DNA of 64,000 nucleotides from Adiantum capillus-veneris. Its lineage: Eukaryota; Streptophyta; Polypodiopsida; Polypodiales; Pteridaceae. Both the position numbers and the translations under genes were made by a program. The notes beneath the pieces were generated by a model, which made no database searches, was not told the DNA's origin, and saw only the letters and a list, made by a program, of their open reading frames with translations. Location: assembly GCA_014529385.2 (NCBI GenBank), contig CM043959.1:51821253-51885252 (forward strand), given 5' to 3'. Position 1 is the stretch's first letter; every line of letters begins with the position of its first letter. This document shows, piece by piece, positions 10,840 to 22,570 of this stretch.

Positions 10840-13713
10840 CATCATCTGAATCTCTTCCTATGCCATAATCAACATATTCTTCCAAAAGCTAGTATCACAC
10901 ATAGTCGCAAATTATACTCATAACCACCGATTTCCACCTACATATACCCAACCAAGGTAGGTTTGTTCATTTTTTTTAATGAAAAAGCAAGAAAACAGGC
11001 AAATAAACAATTTCCTTTTTTCGAAGTAGTCTAGCCTTTCCATTTTCCGAAGTCATGCAGACCAGGGAAGGTCATTTAACAGGCTACAGCTTGCCCAATC
11101 AGTACCAGCTAAAAAACTTGTGACCAACATCCACTCTTATCTGGAGTGCCACACAATCAAAGTTTTACTCACCAAGTATAGTCCAGTCTCAGTCAGACCA
11201 GTTGGGAAGGTCTACAAACATGGGATAGGCAATCAACTAAAAACAGGTGACAGAGACCAGTACAAGCTAAGTAAAAACGGACCAGCACATATTCTTGAGT
11301 ATGCAATAAATCATCGGTCTTCCATAAAGTTTACACATTATGCTGGGGACATAATTTCTAAATTCCTCCGTACATTCATGTTTAGGGTTTTAAAGTTGGA
11401 GACTCAACATTTTTTTGAAAGGCAAGATGCATCATTATTAACAAGTTATACAATTTGAGGGGTGATCAATCTGGTAATAAACATCAGCAGGCAAAACAGC
11501 ATTCTATTTTTCGTATTTTAATCAACTCCCACTATTCAAATGCTCATAACATTTCAACTAAGTTTCCCAAATCTGGCTGTCCCACATTAACCAACTGGTG
11601 AATTAGTTTCGAGATTTGGCATCTCTCAGCATCAGAAAAAAGTCCCTAAAAAACAGCTGGAATCACAACCACAGAACAAAAGAGTTATTTTTTTATAAAA
11701 TATATGTCTAATTAACAAATTATCAATTTTAAGCCTCTTCTTTATAGCCAAATATTCGAGATAGCCAAAACCATAATTACCCAGTAGACCAGGAGATGAA
11801 GCAAACCAGTAGGTTAGGTCATAGGCAACATAATCCCCAAGTCCGTACGCGCCATAAAGAACAGAACAATGCCGACTCTTTTTTATGAGTAAACCATTTA
11901 AGTACGATCTGAGTCAATCTCAGCAAGACCTATAAGGAAGGTCTAATACTCGGAAACAACAACCCAACCAAAGACACACACCGAGACCTTCCTCAACTTA
12001 GTGAAAGTGATCTTAATACATGAGTAGAAAATTTACAGTCAGTATTTTAATCAGAGACTATAGAGAATTCTGGAAAAACCATTTTATACTCTTCCATATA
12101 GCATTATGCAGGAATGCAACCATACTCCCATGTATAGATTAAGGGTCAAGTTCAAAAAATGTCATGCTTAGCACTTCCTATAGTAGGTGACCCATCACTT
12201 TTAAGGTAAAAGGCAATCAACCACCTAAGTTACATCCTGTAAGTAACAAACTAGGCAAAAACAAGTCTGCAAAAATTGTTTTCAAGTTTCAAGCATCTAA
12301 ACAGAAACTCCACTTTACATGGATAAGAACAACATCAACATCCACATCCACATCAAATTTTATCCTGGCTGACAAAATCATAGTAATTATACAGAGACAC
12401 CATATTTAAGTCTCGAGCTTAGGCAGCAATTGGCTATAGTCAAAGTACACCAATTTCATCTAGTATACTAGTCGACCTACTTCTCATGCCATAGATTTAA
12501 GCCATATATTGTTTTCAAGACTTCAAGAAAGTTGAAACAAAGTTATCCAATCGACTAGGTTAAGAAGCCAACTTGTAGGGTAAGCCACGTCAAAAATACA
12601 TGGCTTAATAAAAGCCACACTCGTACAAGCCAGAAAGACCAAAGTTTTGCCGCATCTTTTTCATGAGTAAGTCTTGAGTCAACCTCAGTAAGATTTATAC
12701 TGAATGTCTACTACCCAAGAACAGTTACTCAGCCAAAGACAAAAAACCCAAAAATCATCGAGACATTCATCGGCTCAGTGACAAGGTCCTACACATATAA
12801 TAATGAGTACATATTATACAATCACTATTTCATTGACAGTCTTCATAGTAAGCCGGAGAACCATTTCAAATTTTTCTATAAAACAACATGCATGTAAGCA
12901 ATAATACCCCTATGGTTTTGTCCAAAGATAGTAGGTAAAGGGTATAATCAAATTAGCTAAGCTTAGGACGTCCAAAATTTGGTGACCAAACCAATATAGG
13001 CAATAGGCCCACTGTAAGTAATAAGCCTAAAAAATCTATGCTTTCAAGTTTCAAGCTATTTAATAGACAACCCATTAGGTACGGACATATATTGCACAAA
13101 CAATATCAGCAAAATTTTCCCCATTCTTGGCCATACCATTTCACCTATTTGAGACATCATTTTATCATCTCGAGATCTGGCAGCCAAAAGTCAAGTTAAG
13201 GTTCCCAAATTTCTTTAAGTATATTAGTTTTAAACATATTTCTCATAACCCTAGACATAATCGAAAAAATAGTCAATTTAAACATCTTTTTAATTACTGC
13301 ATTTCAACCATTAGAATCCCCATCTACACATTAGTAAAAACTGTCTAGCTCACAACTTTGTTTAAAGCTTCAAGAGAACATCAAATACCCTGTAGACTTG
13401 ATGACGACAAATCCTTCACTACTTTCTCAGTTTTTTTCGGCATGATGAGGACACCACAGCAAACCAGAATTGAACACACAACAATGGTTACAGAACACAG
13501 TGCCAAGTGAGCATAAGAACTCACCTTCAAAGGTATTTATAGGTGATGATGCTACTCCTTAGCAGAAGGGCCCCGAATTCAGCCAGGTATTCCAAACATC
13601 GAGGTTAGCATTCAAGACCCTCTATCTAGGGATTATACACAGCACAGGATCCGGATGCAATAGGTCAGCGCAGAGATCTCTTCGCACAGTTTTCGCTCGC
13701 TACTACTCTCATA

Positions 13714-13971
13714 TTATGCAGAAGAGGAAGAAAACGTGCGGCAGTAACCTACAGATAATGCTTTGCATTGTTTTTTACAGACGCTACATAATTTAAGCAT
13801 CAAAGGAAAATTTACCCTAAAGTAAATGAGGATACAAACCCAAATAAATTCAAAGGCATACAAACCATTATTATGAGCCATATATGCTTTATTAAAAAAG
13901 TTGGAAGATAGCAAGGTATTCTTGCCTGCTTTCGAATGGTCAAAAACTTGGTAGACATATTTACAAAACAC
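13714..13971 (-). other. Shared 85-codon reading frame in repeat A
   Basis: Reads MFCKYVYQVF, AYMAHNNGLYAFEFIW and KLCSVCKKQCKA. The equivalent frame at 26049-26306 in copy B has the same length and only a few changes. It has a CxxC...C cluster near the end, but no recognisable domain and no independent sign of coding. It may simply be open because the two DNA copies are similar. Confidence 0.25.
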
Positions 13972-14305
13972 ACTATTGTTCCTAGCATTGGGTAGAAAAG
14001 ACCATCAGTACCTCATACTACCGATATTTCTCATGCGATTATAGTCAGAAAGCCATTTAAATTGGACAAATTACGAGAGTAGACAGTTTGCCAATCACTA
14101 CCAAGTGAGATAATGTGAGGGAGTAAAATATATTGGGAATTTTGAAGCAATAAACATTGAGTGCAGGTATCAATGTAGGTCTATAAAAGACGGGATTTTT
14201 TTTTGAAAGGGTGAGTGCACAGAATCTGCCTTGAGTAGCTTTCTGAGAGTTTTTACATCCGTCATCTACTATTGTTATCAGGTGTGTCATACATATTTAT
14301 ATGCT

Positions 14306-14821
14306 ATGAATTCTAATGATGATCAGATTTTAGCTATATCCATTGCACATCTTCAACAGTCAAATGAGTCTACTAAGAGAACAACACTACTCCGTTATGA
14401 ACGTCATTTATTTCCACAATTAGGAACATCAATTACTCAAACTAAGTGGTGGACATATAAGGATAGAGTGACTCGGGTGACTCTTTGGGGTCGAGATCAT
14501 TTTAAGAATAATATCCGTATGGAGATGGTGGCAGAAGCCATGGGCTTAGGGACACCATATGTTTATGTAGAACATTCAATGAAGCAAGGTTTTTCAGAAC
14601 GGCTATATCTGGTAGCGTAGTTTCTTCCACCACAAAAGATTTTTTTGTATCGTGGTTATGAACAGCCACTCCGAGGGTATATTAATTGCACTCCCCGCAC
14701 TATGGAGTATGGTGTGGTCTTGGCAACCCGTATCTTACCTTTGGCAGAGCGTCCAAACACCTGTTATTATTGTGATAGTTGTTTGTGAGATCATGTAATG
14801 GATGGTTTACTAGATATGTAA
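14306..14821 (+). pseudogene. 171-codon reading frame of unknown family in repeat A
   Basis: From the ATG at 14306 to the TAA at 14819-14821 is exactly 516 bases. The equivalent in copy B (26665-27180) is also exactly 516, although the surrounding repeat has many indels. Each copy has two internal stops, and they differ between the copies. Visible stretches include LLRYERHLFPQLGTS, TKWWTYKDRVTRVTLWGR, KIFLYRGYEQPLRGY and, near the end, CYYCDSC, a possible metal-binding cluster. I know no family with this pattern. The equal length points to a frame that was coding before the repeats diverged. It runs opposite to the PLE reverse transcriptase. Function unknown. Confidence 0.5.
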
Positions 14822-14909
14822 GGGAGAAGAAAGGAAGGGGTTTTATTTATAAAAATCAAGCGTTTTCATTCTAATTAAAGTGGCGAAGTAAGAGAAAAGA
14901 CACAAGTAG

Positions 14910-14946
<37 letters not shown>
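14910..14946. repeat. TG microsatellite at the inner edge of repeat A
   Basis: An uninterrupted TG run. The equivalent place in copy B (about 27271) also begins with a TG run and then passes into GA repeats, so the repeat boundary coincides with the microsatellite. Confidence 0.95.
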
Positions 14947-14947
<1 letters not shown>

Positions 14948-14977
14948 CCACCCATTGCCAGGCACCATATTCTAATA

Positions 14978-15010
14978 GGTAGTAGACCCATAGAATATGG
15001 GCCTACTACC
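14978..15010. other. 15-bp inverted repeat with a 3-base loop
   Basis: The left arm (14978-14992, GGTAGTAGACCCATA) pairs with the right arm (14996-15010, TATGGGCCTACTACC) at 14 of 15 positions around GAA. It sits between repeat A and the PLE reverse-transcriptase remnant and could fold as a stem-loop in RNA from either strand. Confidence 0.85.
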
Positions 15011-15072
15011 CTAAGAAATGTTTTTATAGTTTTGAACCTTTTAATATTGTTATTGTGGTTCAAGAACACTAA

Positions 15073-16640
15073 TCAAATTCTGCAGATCAGAGTAATCTCA
15101 ATATTCAGGAAGTGCGTCTTGGAAATGACCCATTTGTCAAGCCATATTACTCTATCTGAGAACGTCGGTTCAATGTTAAGACACAGTGGATAAATATCTT
15201 TAAGTGTATCCATGAAAATTGGATTGTTAAGGCTACACAAGTCATCCATAAACCTAAATGAATGACGAAAGTGTGTGAGTGACATAGTATTCGCTGGGTT
15301 ACTTAACATTTTTAAGATCCATTTGTATTCGAAGTGACAAAGATAGAGATTACACATAATTGAAGAGCACAAAAATCCCATTGGAATCCCTAAGATTTGC
15401 TTGTAGCAGGTAGCACCCACTTGGATACAACTATTGTTAAGGAGCCAAGAGACATATTTATATAAATCATCCTCTTTGAAGATGAAAGGTGTGGATTTTT
15501 TAGATTTTTAAAACCAAACTTTATGCCTTTTTGTTGAGATACATGTATATCCTAATCTCTCTTTGTGAGCAAAGGCCAACTTTATAAGAGTAGATAGAGT
15601 ATTAAACAGACCATCAGGTTCATTTAGAGGAATATTCTCATAACATTGTGTTATGTTTGCAGTAAAAATAGAAAAAATGTAATCTGGGAGGTTAATAGTA
15701 AACTCAACCGCATTTTTTATGATCCAAAAAGGGCAACAATCTATATTTCTGAATAGTTTAAGATCATTACGCTTGATGGCGCAAATTGCTTCAATATCAA
15801 GCAGAATATAATTTAAGCAGCATGTGATGTCATTCGTAATCAAGGAAAAAAGACTATTGGATGCGTCAGAAATCCATCAAAATTTATGTTTATGATTTTT
15901 ATACGTTGGGAAGAGTACAGGAATTTTCAGAGTGTTAGGACAATACCCTAATTCTGATAGCTCATTATTTAAAAGTGTAGCAGTACAAATCGGAGAGGTA
16001 TCAATTTTATAAAAATCCAAACCGTTGAGCCTAGAAAACACAGACTCAAATGCTAACTTCTTACATATAAAGGAAGAAGTATTCGATGCTTTATCAAGGC
16101 CTATAATAAACCATTTCTCTTTAACATCAGAAATGGAATTCTTTATATTAGGAGTAAGCTAGGTAGTATCAGTACTTATCCATACTTGCGGCATAAGATT
16201 GATCCTTTTTCAAAAAAGTTCTTTGAGAGTTGAGATCAATAGAGTGTAAGCATTCGCCTCCAGTTGGAGTTTTAAGACCAAGTCGTCCAGGCATTCAAGT
16301 AGAGCCAATAAGGCAAGGTGAGGATTAAGTGGAAAAGGAGGAATATGATTCAAGCCTTTACTCAAGAGGTTCCTAACCGAAGTATCCGATACGATTTCAA
16401 CGTTAGACGTACATACATGTGAGCCTAAATCAGTGAAAATCTTACAAAGCTTCGGAAATAGGTGACAAGAGCAAATAGGAACCTCATCAATATGGAGGAA
16501 CCTATTTGAATAAAATAGATTCTTGATAGGTGGCAAGTATTTAATATCCAAACATCACATCCTTTAGTAACAGAATAGATCCAAAAACATGTCTAAAACA
16601 CTCTGTAAAGATATCTTGGGGAGTAAAGAAATCCAAAATC
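15073..16640 (-). pseudogene. Penelope-like element (PLE) reverse transcriptase, degraded
   Basis: The minus strand carries PLE landmarks in order. N-terminal part (16551-16210): PICSCHLFPKL, then HVCTSNVEIVSD and LLSKGLNHIPPFPL, matching the CxC, HVxTGDLxI and LLxKGxxxxP pattern of PLE proteins. RT palm: LPTYKNHKHKFWWISDA (15960-15885), ITQCYENIPL (motif A region), KRHKVWF, ILGIPMGFLCSSIMCNLYLC (motif B region), FRFMDDLCSL (the YxDD-type box) and HFLNIEI. PLEs are retroelements related to telomerase. No GIY-YIG endonuclease was seen after the RT; the sequence meets repeat A first, so this may be an endonuclease-lacking type or a truncated copy. Several frame interruptions mark it as dead. 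Its upstream side is split by the Gypsy element at 16653. Confidence 0.85.
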
Positions 16641-16647
16641 TTGCTGG

Positions 16648-16652
16648 TAAAC
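16648..16652. repeat. Probable target-site duplication, left copy (TAAAC)
   Basis: TAAAC precedes the left LTR and TAAAT follows the right LTR at 22482-22486; 4 of 5 bases agree, consistent with a diverged 5-bp duplication. Confidence 0.65.
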
Positions 16653-16784
16653 TGTCAGGACACCGGCAAGGCCGAGCTAGGCGGTGTGGAACGGGGAGTC
16701 CATCTAGGGCAAAGGGCCAAGGGCATGCCTATATAAGGGTGGTTGGGTGGAGGACTCTCAGGCTCTAGTCAACCCTGTCTTACA
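16653..16784 (+). repeat. Left LTR of the chromovirus
   Basis: Begins TGTCAGGACACC and ends CTTACA. It carries CCTATATAAGGGTGG, a TATA-type promoter, near 16730. Same architecture as 22324-22481. Confidence 0.9.
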
Positions 16785-16785
16785 T

Positions 16786-16797
16786 TGGTATCAGAGC
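16786..16797 (+). promoter_or_regulatory. tRNA-Met primer binding site
   Basis: TGGTATCAGAGC, complementary to the 3' end of plant initiator tRNA-Met, lies one base after the left LTR. Confidence 0.92.
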
Positions 16798-17580
16798 TAA
16801 GCCTATTTTGGGCAAGAGGGTGTGGAGCTTTTTTGCATGCTCCTCTCTTTGGGGCGTGAAGAGCCGCCTGCTAAGGGGGACGACGAGGTCCCACTGTGTG
16901 AGATGCGCCACTTGTGCCGGGAGGGAGGCGACCTCGACCTCCGGCAAACACTGTGTGGCTTGGCCCGGGGGATGCGCGCTGCCTTGGGGAGAGTTTCACA
17001 TCACTGGGGTGACGCCCAAAACGCAACACGTGGGGTGTTATCTCTCTCCCTCGCCCTCGCAGCACTACCGAGGTCGCCATAGCCTACTCAGGTGTTGATT
17101 TTCACATACAGGCCGCCCAAAGGCTTTGGCCTTGGGCAATTCATTCAAAAACACCTCAACATAGGGGGCGTGCCCACCCGGGCACACACCCCATACCCAA
17201 GCCAGGGTATTTGAGGGGAAGGCAAGGCTAGAATCCGACATAAGCATAGGCCAGGGGCCATCAAATTCCAAGTAAACTATCCGAAGGATAGAAATTGCAG
17301 AAGTTGATCGAAGTTCAAACTTGACGGAGTTGAAGTTTCGGAAGACTGTCTATTACAATTTCTTCCTTCGAAAGGATTCAGGCATCAACGACGTTTCAAG
17401 CAGTACAAATTTTTAGCGGCATCATTAAGCATAGTTGTTTCAACTTTAAAGAGCTTGCAGAGTTCCATATACGGCGGACTACCATCGATTTAGACGGAGT
17501 TAGCACGGCTACCCTACTTTGCGAGTGCTCCCAATATCATGTATATTTTTTGAGTACTTCTTTCACCGCACTGTGTAACC

Positions 17581-18740
17581 ATGGATTTGGATATCAATAT
17601 GACATTCGATTTTAAGCAAAGTACTCCTGATCCTACCAATGATGGCCCGCGACCGGATCCTCTCAAGAAGAGTAGACGTGACGCTATGGCAGGAGAAGAT
17701 ACTTATGAGTTGCTCGATATTCAAGAATTTCGTGCACTTCAGACATGCATGACCGGCATGGATGAAAATTTTAAAGCTTTAAATGAAAATGTTACTAAAC
17801 TTTCCACATTAGTAATTCAATTAATGCATCAGCAATCTAAGAGTCATAATGACACCCACATGCATGAGCACGTTGGCACAAAAGGGCAAGGCCCAATTCA
17901 TGATACGTTGCATACTCTCACTGCCAATGACTTGTTAAAGAACTTTAAACCACCAGTCTTTAAGGGCAAAGACTGAGACCGCAATAAGGATGTAGTGAAC
18001 ATCTTTCTCAGCAAATGGGATGGAATTCACGCCTTAAGGCGTACTCCGGATGCCATTAGAGATCTGCAGATGAGCTTAACTCTGGAAGGCAAGGCCTACA
18101 AATGGTGGATGTCTCTCAAGGAGAAGAGCATCATACCACAGAGTTGGGCAGCCTTTGAAGCAATGTTTAGCAAGGAATTTTTGCCTACCAATGAGGCTGA
18201 TCGGAATTGGACGGCTTGGGACACATGTTCCATGCGCCAATATCCATCACTGCTTGAATGTATCTCTCACTATCGGGACGTTATCCTCAAGTTGGAAGGC
18301 TTGGATACCTTTCAACAAGTATGAGGATTCATACGAGGTCTGACACCTGAGCTTAAGAAGTATGTCAAGACCCAAGACCCTAAAACACTTGAGGAAGCCA
18401 TAGTGAAAGCACATATTCACGATGACCCTGATGAAAAGAAATTACATAACAGTAATGTGCCTACTAGTATACACGGTAATACACGCACGCAGTATGGGCA
18501 CAATAAAAGAAAATTTCTAGTTGCTAATCCAGATGCATCTAAAAAACCCAAGGGGTCCAGAGGTCCTCTTTCTCCTGAGGATTTTGATAAAGCCAAGAAA
18601 GAGAGGTTATGTTTTCAATGTTTAGGAAGAGGTCATGGCAAAAAGGATTGTCCTAAGGGAAAATCTGATGCTCAAGGGAAGGAGAAAGCAGTGCACATGG
18701 TGCAACTACTATCTCTCGAGTCTTCCTCGAAATTCCCCAC
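17581..18740 (+). pseudogene. Gag region of the chromovirus
   Basis: Starts MDLDINMTFDF. The middle (17995-18324) reads LEGKAYKWWMSLKEK and AAFEAMFSKEFLP, the retrotransposon Gag core. A CCHC knuckle (CFQCLGRGHGKKDC) lies at 18610-18651. Gag would assemble the cytoplasmic particle and bind RNA through the knuckle. Broken fossil. Confidence 0.9.
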
Positions 18741-19270
18741 AATGGAAGTAACACACACTGAGGTGGTGGATGAATGTTGTCTCACAGCTTCCATGTGGCA
18801 ACAAACCTTTGGACCACATGAGTTAGTACGTATGTACGGATATCTGCAAGGGCACAAGGTGTGCATCTTGGTAGATGACGGAGCTACTCACAATTTCATC
18901 AATTATGGATTGGTGAAAAAGCTCAAACTGCCTCAAACTCCGAGTACCCACCACTACAAGGTAGCAATGATGAATGGACATGATAGTGAAGTATGGGATA
19001 CTCAATGCCAAAATGTTCCATTAGAAGTACAAGGGTACTCTACTTGTTTGGATTTTCAGGTTATGAACATGGAAAGGGCTGATGTGGTTCTTGGTAGGAA
19101 ATGGTTGCATAGCCTAGGACCATCATTGAAGTGTAGCTATGAGCACAACAGCTTGATGTTTGAATCCCATGGCACACATGTGCTGTTGTTAGGAGAAAAG
19201 GATATACCTTCATCACCATCAATTTGTACCACCAAGCTTATGCAGCTCGTTTTTGATAATTAAATAGATT
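18741..19270 (+). pseudogene. Protease region of the chromovirus
   Basis: Continues the reading frame of the CCHC part. It contains CILVDDGATHNFINYGLVKK at about 18862-18921 (retropepsin active-site region) and DVVLGRKWLHSLGP (the second retropepsin motif). It would cut the Gag-Pol polyprotein. Confidence 0.88.
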
Positions 19271-19278
19271 AGGTTTTC

Positions 19279-20760
19279 TTGTGTTACTCAGTGTCTCATT
19301 TTCTTTCTAACATTGAATCAATTGAACATTCCTCAACGCCGCATGCTTCTCTCTCCTCTATTCCACCAATTGCTAATTCTAAACAAGCAAACATTGCTAG
19401 TCAATTACAACAGTTATTAAAGGAATTCCAAGATGTATTTCCTAATGATTTTCCACCAGGATTACCACCGACACGATCAGTGCAACATAGCATTGACGTG
19501 GTTGCAGGCTGTAAACCTGTTAGTAAACCACCTTATCATATGAGTTACTTAGAGGCTGCTGAGGTGGAACGTCAGCTTTCTGACTACCTTAGCAGAGGGT
19601 TTATCCAACCCAGTTCTTCACCATGGGCTTCACCTATCCTGTTAGTGAAGAAAAAGGACGGCAGTATGCGCATGTGTGTAGACTACCGGGGCTTAAATGC
19701 GGTTACGGTTAAGAACAAATACCAATTGCCGAGAGTAGATGAGTTATTTGATAAGCTAACTCATGCTCGCATTTTTACAAAAATTGACTTGCGGTCAGAA
19801 TATCACCAAGTCCGTATTCGACTTGCCGATATACCTAAGACTGCCTTCCGAACACGGTTTGGATACTACGAGTTTTTGGTGATGCCCTTTGGGTTAACCA
19901 ATGCGCTCGCAACATTCATGACACTTATGGATAGTGTCTTGAAGCCATATTTGGGCAAATTTGTCATTGTTTTCCTCGATGACATTCTAGTCTATAGTGC
20001 TTCTGAAGAAGAGAACTTACAACATCTCAGAAGGTGTTTGCATTGTTACATACAAACAAATTATATGCCAAGGAATCTAAATGTGATTTTCTAAAGGATG
20101 AAATTCATTATTTAGGGCATGTTATTTCAGCTAATGGCCTATACATGGATCAATCCAAAGTGGACACCATCAGGAAATGGCCTCCTCCTAAAAATCTGGA
20201 AGAATTACAGATATTTCTAGGCTTTGCAGGTTTTTACCGAAGGTTCATTAAAAACTATGCTCAAATTGTTGTTCCGATGACGGATCAACTTAAAGGTAAA
20301 GGAAAAGCTTTTCAGTGGGGATTCGCTCAACAGCACAGTTTTGACACACTCAAGGATGCATTAGCTACAGCTCCTATACTAGCTATTGTAGATCCTTTGA
20401 AACCATTCGTTCTAGAAACGGATGCCAGTGATTGTGCTATTGGAGCAGTCCTGTTACAAGACGGACGGCCGATTGCATTTGAAAGTAAGAAGCTTGATGC
20501 AGCTCAACAGAATTATTCTGCCTACGAACGTGAACTCTATGCAATAGTGTCGGCCTTAAAAACATGGCAGCATTATCTGTATGGTGCTCAATTTGAGATT
20601 GTGTTTGACCATGAAAGCATCAAATGGTTTACACAATAAACAAATTTAAAGGGTCAAAAAGCCAAGTGGGCCAAGATCGTTCAGGAATATGACGCCAAGC
20701 TAAGGTATCTCAAAGGTCAATACAATGTAGTGGCAGATGCTCTCAGTAGAATGCTAGAGA
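19279..20760 (+). pseudogene. Reverse transcriptase and RNase H region of the chromovirus
   Basis: RT landmarks: [66 protein letters not shown] and FLDDILVYS (19972-19998). RNase H follows with LETDASDCAIGAVLL and YSAYERELYAIVSALKTW. Standard Ty3/Gypsy order. Broken fossil. Confidence 0.92.
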
Positions 20761-22312
20761 TTAATTCGCTCTTGTTCACAGAACTTTGTAGTGAATTTTT
20801 AGATTCTCTCAAGGGAAAATATGAGCATGATGAAGCATATTCCAAAGTGTGGAGCCATGTTCAAAAGAGGGATCCTTCTCACTCCAACGACGATAGTGTA
20901 TAGTTAACCTCCACACCTAGTTCTCCTTTATCAAGTGATGAACTACAGTGATGGAAGCATTTCACCATCGACAATGGGTACCTACTCCACAAGGGGAGAG
21001 TTTGTGTACCAACGGACACGGAAATTTAGCGCCAAATTCTTTATGAATGTCATGATAGTCCAAGTGCAGGGAACCCAGGAATTAGAAAAACTTATGCTCT
21101 CGTACGACGACAGTTTTACTGGCCAGGTATACATGGCTTTGTTCAAGCTTATATCTTGCACTGCCAAAAATGTCAAGTTAACAAAGCAGAGCGCCTGAAA
21201 ACAGGAGGACTCTTACATCCTTTGGAGATTCCCAATGGAAAATGGGAAAGCATATCTATGGATTTTATTGTAGGACTACCAACCACTATTCGAGGTCATG
21301 ACTTAGTATGGGTGGTCGTAGACAGGTTGACTAAACTTTGTAAGTTTATTCCAACCAAATCAACGGTTAAGACACCAGAACTAGCCAAGTTATTTGTGGA
21401 AAATCTATACAAATTGTATGGTTTGCCAAGTAACATTGTTAGTGACCGTGACTCCAAGTTTAACATGCACTTTTGGAGAGTTGTCTTTAAATGATTGGGT
21501 ACACAACTAAACCTCAGTACAGCTGATCATCCAAAAACGGATGGTCAAACAGAACGGGTTAAGCAGGTGCTAGAGGATATGCTAAGAGCATACGTCAGCA
21601 AAAAACAGTTAGACTGGGAAGAATCCTTACCTATTCTCAAGTTTGCCTACAACAGTGCTAAGCATGTCACAACAGGTTTTAGTCCTTTCATGCTAATGTA
21701 CGGGTTTCAACCTAGGTCAGCAATTTGGTGGGGTTGGCAACTGAAAAACTCCAGGTTAAGGATTTTCTCCAAGACCATATGGATATGCTAAAAATGGCTT
21801 GCCAGAATGTCCGGCAAGCACAGGATCGGTATAAGAAATACGCTAATGAGAAACGTTGGCAAGTTACCTTCGAAGAAGGGGAGGAAGTATTTTTACGTGT
21901 TCCAGAACATTCAGAAAGTCTGAAAACTGGACCGACGCCTAAATTATCTCCCCGATATTGTGGTCCTTTCAAGATACTCAAGCGAGTCGGTGATCGAGCC
22001 TACAAACTATTACTACCTTCACATTCTCGCATTCATCCGGTGTTTCATGTAAACCATCTACAAAAGCGATTACGTGGGGACGGCAATGTCATTGACCAAT
22101 AGGTTTTGGTTGATTACATTGAACCTCCTACCTTACCGCATGAACCTAAACGTGTTCTTGATTATCACGAGTTGCGTACACGTCATCACGTACGACAACA
22201 AGCCTTAATCAAGTGGAAAGACCGACCTGAAGAAGATGCCACTTGGGAAAGCATTAGTGTTCTTAAGAAGAAGTTTCCCACTTTTGTTTTCGAGGACGAA
22301 AACTCTTCTTAA
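20761..22312 (+). pseudogene. Integrase and chromodomain region of the chromovirus
   Basis: A zinc-finger tail (YILHCQKCQVNKAERLK) near 21150-21205 is followed by the integrase core ([57 protein letters not shown]), the C-terminal domain (FEEGEEVFLRVPEH, IHPVFHVNHLQKR), and at 22106-22312 a chromodomain (QALIKWKDRPEEDATWES). The chromodomain places it among the chromoviruses. Confidence 0.9.
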
Positions 22313-22323
22313 GGGGGGAGTAA
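22313..22323 (+). promoter_or_regulatory. Polypurine tract
   Basis: AAGGGGGGAG directly before the right LTR, the usual plus-strand primer site. Confidence 0.85.
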
Positions 22324-22481
22324 TGTCAGGACACCAGCAAGGCCGGACTAATAAGGCAGGGTCGGGCTAGGCGGTGTTGAACGGGGAGTCCATCTAGGGC
22401 AAAGGGCAAAGGGCCAAGGGTATGCCTATATAAGGGTGGTTGGGTGGAGGACTCTCAGGCTCTAGTCACCCATGTCTTACA
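22324..22481 (+). repeat. Right LTR of the chromovirus
   Basis: Begins TGTCAGGACACC and ends CTTACA. 158 bp, with about 26 extra bases compared with the left LTR in a short GGC/AAAGGG-rich stretch. Confidence 0.9.
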
Positions 22482-22486
22482 TAAAT
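22482..22486. repeat. Probable target-site duplication, right copy (TAAAT)
   Basis: Pairs with TAAAC at 16648-16652. Confidence 0.65.
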
Positions 22487-22570
22487 AAGCAATGTGAAAA
22501 TATTCTATTACACGCTTCTTCCTTTAGAGGTAGGTAAAGTCTGCCACAGGCGTTCCTCTGTACCTGCACA

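Larger units (their letters stand above)
10840..14940. repeat. Long direct repeat, copy A (about 4.1 kb; possible PLE pseudo-LTR)
   Basis: From about 10847 (CATCTGAATCTCTTCCTATG) to the TG microsatellite near 14912 this matches 23070-27270 in the same orientation. Sampled windows differ by roughly 3-7% with many small indels. The inner edge ends in a TG run, beyond which the Penelope-like RT remnant begins. Mostly noncoding; two reading frames, 13714-13971 (minus) and 14306-14821 (plus), are shared with copy B. Possible explanations are a PLE pseudo-LTR, a tandem segmental duplication, or the LTR of an unrecognised element. Confidence 0.85.
16653..22481 (+). mobile_element. Ty3/Gypsy chromovirus with short LTRs, inserted into the PLE block
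   Basis: A nearly full-length layout: 132-bp left LTR, tRNA-Met primer site, gag, protease, RT, RNase H, integrase, chromodomain, polypurine tract, 158-bp right LTR. About 5.8 kb in all. Coding frames are interrupted several times, so the copy is a fossil. The two LTRs are clearly alike but differ by several substitutions and small indels, so the insertion is not very recent. It lies between the upstream and RT parts of the minus-strand PLE block and therefore inserted after it. The leader 16798-17580 contains only short frames without recognisable motifs. Confidence 0.92.

Noticed and set aside
10840-16640. Hammerhead ribozyme or GIY-YIG nuclease of the PLE
   Set aside because: I looked by eye for the CTGATGA...GAAAC core and for a GIY...YIG pattern on the minus strand and saw neither.
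16808-17098. Overlapping frames in the chromovirus leader
   Set aside because: No motif, mutually overlapping, and located between the primer site and gag where a noncoding leader is expected.
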